64,000 bases of DNA, taken from Sphagnum magellanicum (lineage: Eukaryota > Streptophyta > Sphagnopsida > Sphagnales > Sphagnaceae). Made by a program: the position numbers and the translations under genes. Shown in pieces: positions 60,221 to 64,000 of this stretch. Every line of letters starts with the position of its first letter. Position 1 is the first letter of the stretch. Under the pieces are notes generated by a model, which ran no database searches, was not told the DNA's origin, and worked only from the letters and a program-made list of their open reading frames with translations. The stretch lies in NCBI GenBank assembly GCA_021904315.1, contig CM038923.1:5642001-5706000 (forward strand), read 5' to 3'.

Positions 60221-62650
60221 TTTAGGTTTAGACCAAAGTGGGTGTGCAACAACTTTGACAGATTCTTTTTCTTTGCGCACTTCCAACCAAAAGAATGGAC
60301 CCAATTGGGAAGTTCATTTTGTGTTTTCAATACACCAATATGCCATGTTCTTGTCCTAGTCCATCTTAGACTTGACATGGGTATGAACTCTTCAAAAATG
60401 GGTGTGCAACAACTTTGAAAGATCCTTTTTCTTTGTGCAATTCCAACCAAAAGAATGGACCCAATTAGGAGGTTCATTTTGTGTTTTCAATACACCAATA
60501 TGCCATGTTCTTCTCATAGTCCATTTTAGACTTGACATGGTTATGAACTTTTCAAAAATGTCCACCAAGTTGTAAAGGGATTAGTGGTCACCATGGATTG
60601 TGAAATAGATATCATCAATGTATTGGGAGATAATTTGTTGATTTTTGTCATTCGAGATGCAGATGCTTCTAACCTTTCATGCATGTACTATTGGTTTGAT
60701 GTGTTGATTAATAGCTTTTCCAATGACCAAACAAATGTAAAGAGCCACAAGGCATATTTCACTTACAACTTTTTTAATGGAAGAGTTTGTTGTTGGTTGC
60801 CCATTGATGTTCATTGTAGTTCACGCATCTAAGAACAAATTCTCAATCATGGAAATGCTTTGCACTAACATTTAAACAAGCCTCTTTAACATTTTGAATA
60901 AAAGATCCCAACTAACATTGTTGTATACCTTAAAGAAATCAAGCTTGAAAAAAACTGCAAGTTACCTACATCTCTTAACCTAGTCCAACATCACATGGAC
61001 GAAGTTGGGTCAAATCATGTTAATAGAACCAATGAGATTACTTTATAAAAATAATGTGAATAAATTTTAATTCTTTTCACTTTTTCATACGAAATAATTT
61101 TTGAATAAAATCTTTTACAACTTGTTATTAAAATACATCTAGTTGTTTCAATATATCACATGTTTTATGTTAATAATTTTCTAATGAATATGAATTTTTA
61201 AAAGTGTGCATATTTTTCATTGTGTCTTTAAAATTTATTATAATTTCAAATCATACCAAAATATGTTAACTACTATAGGTTTTAGTTTATCGTATTATAA
61301 ACTACAATTTTATTTTATATGTCATGTACATTACACCTCATTTACATGTGGTAAATGACTTTTGAAATTTTGAGATTTTGAAACATTGATTTAAAAAAAA
61401 ATTCAAGTTCCATAACTTTTAAATTGTAAGTGTTTCTTTAGTGTGGTTAGTGGTTACTATCATATAAATTTTCTTACAATAAAAATTTATTTTTATTAAA
61501 ATAATCCTTTACCTTACTCTTTTGCAAAATTAATTAATTATTAGATAATTTTTATTCAAATTCAAAAGTCCTTTACTAAAACCAAAACTTTAAATTAAAT
61601 TTAATGAAAACTTAATATGAATTATTCGGCATTCATATTAATCATTTAACTTAATTTTTTCAATTAACATGGCATTAAAATGCCACCACATGAATATATG
61701 TAAAAAAGTTAGTAATTTTGGTGGTTGTCTAATGTAATTTTTGCTTCCTTTGACTATGACTCCACCTCATTTTCTAGAATGAAGCAAAGGAATGCGGTTT
61801 AATCTAGACTTAGCATTTCCATAAGAATGTCCCACAATTTTAAAAAAATAACTTTCCCATTAATCTTGGTATTCAACAATGTTATGGGCTTCCAATTGGT
61901 TAGTTTTAAACTTGAGCTTGCCTTTATGGAAAAGTGCAATCAATATTGAAACAACCAAAAGCTGGTGAAGAATTCAATTGCAATGCCATCAAGCCCCAAG
62001 GCCTTTCTTGTTAGCATATCTTTAATAGCCTTTTATAACTACAACTATGTAATGAGTTCCAAGTCTATAATCATTTTGTTAGTGAAGCATGGACATATGG
62101 CAACCACTACTTTGTTATGAATCTTGGTTAGAAATTTCTTTTGACATATTGCCATCCTTGTAAAGCTTGGAATACAAATATGTGCATGCATGTTTTAAAT
62201 CTTTCCTTTCTCTAGTCACTTTGATCTAGGTTATTGTTCAACTTAATGACAATGGTTGCTTTCAACTTTTTTCAAACATCTACCAAAAACTCTTTGGTGC
62301 AAGCATCCCCTTTCCCTTGTTACTTTAATTGAGGTGAATTTGTTGACCAACGACTTTCAAATTTTCTAATTCATTCATTTCACCCTTTAGAAGGCCCACC
62401 CATTGCTATAGATGTACATTGCCTTGGAATGTGCCATAAACATTTTCAAGGTTTTTGTAAGCATTTCACTCTTGGGCCTTGAATTTCGTAATTTTAAGTT
62501 TGCGAAAATTATTTATAAAATCTAACAACCCTTTGTAGTTTAGAGAAGAATGTGTAAATGTGTGTGCATTTTTCCCTAGGTTAGTTTAATTTGTTCTACA
62601 TCTTTATCAAAAAATCTCATGTCCATTAATTTTCAAATTGTTCACTTTTT
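60221..62650 (-). mobile_element. LINE relic, 5' segment with reverse transcriptase
   Basis: Read on the minus strand from high to low coordinates: a KALGLDGIAIEFF block (about 61.96-62.03 kb) equals 'KAPGPDGfpieFF'. An LTNWKPITLLNT block (about 61.87-61.91 kb) equals 'xxNWRPITLLN'. A block near 60.92-60.98 kb reads FFKLDFFKVYNNVSWDLLF, equal to 'FxKlDFeKAYDrVsWdfL'. The catalytic QQIISQYIDDIYFTIHG has its YIDD at 60611-60622. Finally PNWVHSFGW and LSKLLHTHFGLNLN lie just before the insertion border. This is the L1-like RT order. The frames are broken repeatedly, and an endonuclease domain was not recognised. Confidence 0.8.
60240..60559. repeat. 160-bp tandem duplication inside the LINE RT region
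   Basis: The unit starting 'gggtgtgcaacaactttga' at 60240 repeats at 60400 with about a dozen differences. It duplicates the thumb-proximal RT block (the FGW...SKLL segment) including the sequence that borders the CACTA-like insertion. Confidence 0.85.
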
Positions 62651-63999
62651 TCTCTATCTCATTCAATTTTACGATGGTTAACATTAAAATGTGTTTTAAT
62701 AGGTTACTATCCCCATGAATTATGTACATGGTACTATTAATTAATGATAGTTATCATCGCATAACTACCTCTAGGGTAGAATAATAAAAGGTTAATTCTA
62801 TAGTGGAATTTCAATTAAAAACATTACTACACAATAATCCAATAACTTCAATTTATTGGTAGTAAGTGGAAGTGTTTAAAGACTACTTTCAATGTTTTAA
62901 AAGGAAAGTTGATTATCTCCACTATTTTAAGATAATATATAATGGCTTCTTTAAAAGGTGGGTAGGTAGAAAACATGAACCCATTAATTAAAAAATAAAT
63001 TAAGGATTATTTTAAAAGGCAAATTGGTAGGTTGACTTTGGAATATCAAGATGAAAAAATCTACTTTACATTATTCTCAACTATTTTTTATTATTCCATT
63101 ATAGGTTGTTATAAATTATTATAAGTTATTATAATTAAATTCACTATAAATTTCTTTAAATCATTTCACCCTAAATTGTTTTAATTTATTTACGCTAGGT
63201 TGTTCCTAACTATTTTAAATTATTCTCAATTATTATAAAGTATTTTCACCGTAAGCTATTTAAAGTTATTTCACCTTAGGTTAGTTTAAACTATTATACC
63301 TTAGGCTATTATTAGTTATTATATTCTAGGTTATAACCTAGGTTATTTTACCTTAGGTTATACCCTAGACTATTTTAAGCTATGTCTTAGGGTTTTAACT
63401 TTTAACAACGTAAGGTTATATAACTTAAAATAATTTGGAATAATTGAGAATAATTTTAAGTAATATAAGGTGTAATAACCTAGCATAATTGATAATAGTT
63501 GAAAATAACATATGATAAAATAATTTAGAATAGTGTAGGGTGGAATAACTTAGAATAACCACAAATAAAATAGGGTAAAATAACCTAAAATAGCATAAGG
63601 TAGAATAACCTATAATAACTAAAAACAACATAAGGTGGAATCATTTAGTATAACTTAAAATAACTTTAGGTGGAATAACCTATAATAACTAAAGGTTGAA
63701 TAGCCTAATTGATAACCTAAGGTCCAATATTGAAAAATAAGAAGGGTGGAATAACCAAGTATAATTTAGGATATAATAACCTAAAATCATTTAAGGTAGA
63801 TAGTTTACAGTAATCAATAATATCCTATAATAGCCTAGGATAATCTTAAAATTTTAACATATGGTAACCTACAAATAGCTTAAAAATACCATAAAACATA
63901 ATTTACATGGTAGCTTACACATAAGTTTTTTTTTAAATGTGGATAATAATATATGGTGATATTTTATATCACTTATTTAAATAATGGTGCAATGGTTAA
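62651..63999. repeat. Gene-free AT-rich field with degenerate 'ggtaGaataaCCTA' repeats
   Basis: From about 63.0 kb the DNA is made of irregular units such as 'ggtggaataacctataataa', 'ttaggttatt' and 'aaataacataaggt', first in one orientation (63.1-63.4 kb) and then in the other (63.42-63.8 kb). The field is therefore roughly an inverted pair around 63.40 kb. No coding frame is believable. The words resemble those at 9.94-10.08 kb. Confidence 0.55.
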
Positions 64000-64000
64000 G

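Overview
The window reads as nuclear DNA of a land plant with a large, repeat-filled genome. The evidence is an AT-rich background, spliced genes with GT-AG introns of 150-660 bp, a plant-type peroxisomal thioesterase, a plant V-ATPase subunit relic, and layers of very old plant transposons (Ty3/gypsy, LINE, hAT, CACTA, Helitron, SINE). The decay and nesting would suit a fern, lycophyte, bryophyte or gymnosperm better than a compact angiosperm; that placement is inference. Nothing points to a bacterium, organelle or live virus.

Layout. 1-2.3 kb: gene-free DNA ending in a CTAGG-rich repeat field. 2.3-6.2 kb: a GC- and CpG-richer island holding the broken front half of a V-ATPase subunit C gene with introns still in place, then Ser/Ala/Lys-rich open frames of unknown meaning. 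6.2-16.5 kb: decayed DNA with an unidentified transposase-like coding relic (8.6-11.9 kb) and one CACTA-type terminus. 16.5-19.3 kb: the one gene that looks intact, a three-exon hot-dog thioesterase of the DHNA-CoA thioesterase type ending in the peroxisomal signal SKL, with its last-exon tail duplicated in tandem. 19.7 kb: a tRNA-derived SINE. 21.26-29.81 kb: an old, much-broken Ty3/gypsy element with both LTRs, a primer-binding site, a polypurine tract and a probable target duplication; it carries a solo LTR of another family and a 767-bp terminal-inverted-repeat element. 30.06-30.97 kb: a different solo LTR. 32.4-34.1 kb: a weak candidate split gene. 38.03-39.40 kb: a tandemly duplicated Helitron-like element with GC-rich 52-bp minisatellites. 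44.1 kb: a strong 36-bp-arm hairpin. 46.3-47.6 kb: a hAT transposase relic. 50.2-51.3 kb: a second copy of the solo-LTR family. 53.9-62.7 kb: a minus-strand LINE split by a CACTA-like element, which is split by a third solo LTR, which is split by a second CACTA-like element. 62.7-64 kb: AT-rich repeats of a degenerate 'ggtaGaataaCCTA' type.

Working genes are few. Only the thioesterase has uninterrupted exons, clean splice sites and family-wide agreement; its likely job is hydrolysing 1,4-dihydroxy-2-naphthoyl-CoA in peroxisomes for phylloquinone synthesis. The V-ATPase subunit C copy has stops and a shifted frame and lacks the back half of the protein. Everything else with a protein signature is transposon debris. 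The best structural stories are the four-level nest at 53.9-62.7 kb, the three-copy solo-LTR family with matching target duplications, the Helitron pair, and two unexplained hairpins (thioesterase intron 2 and 44.1 kb).
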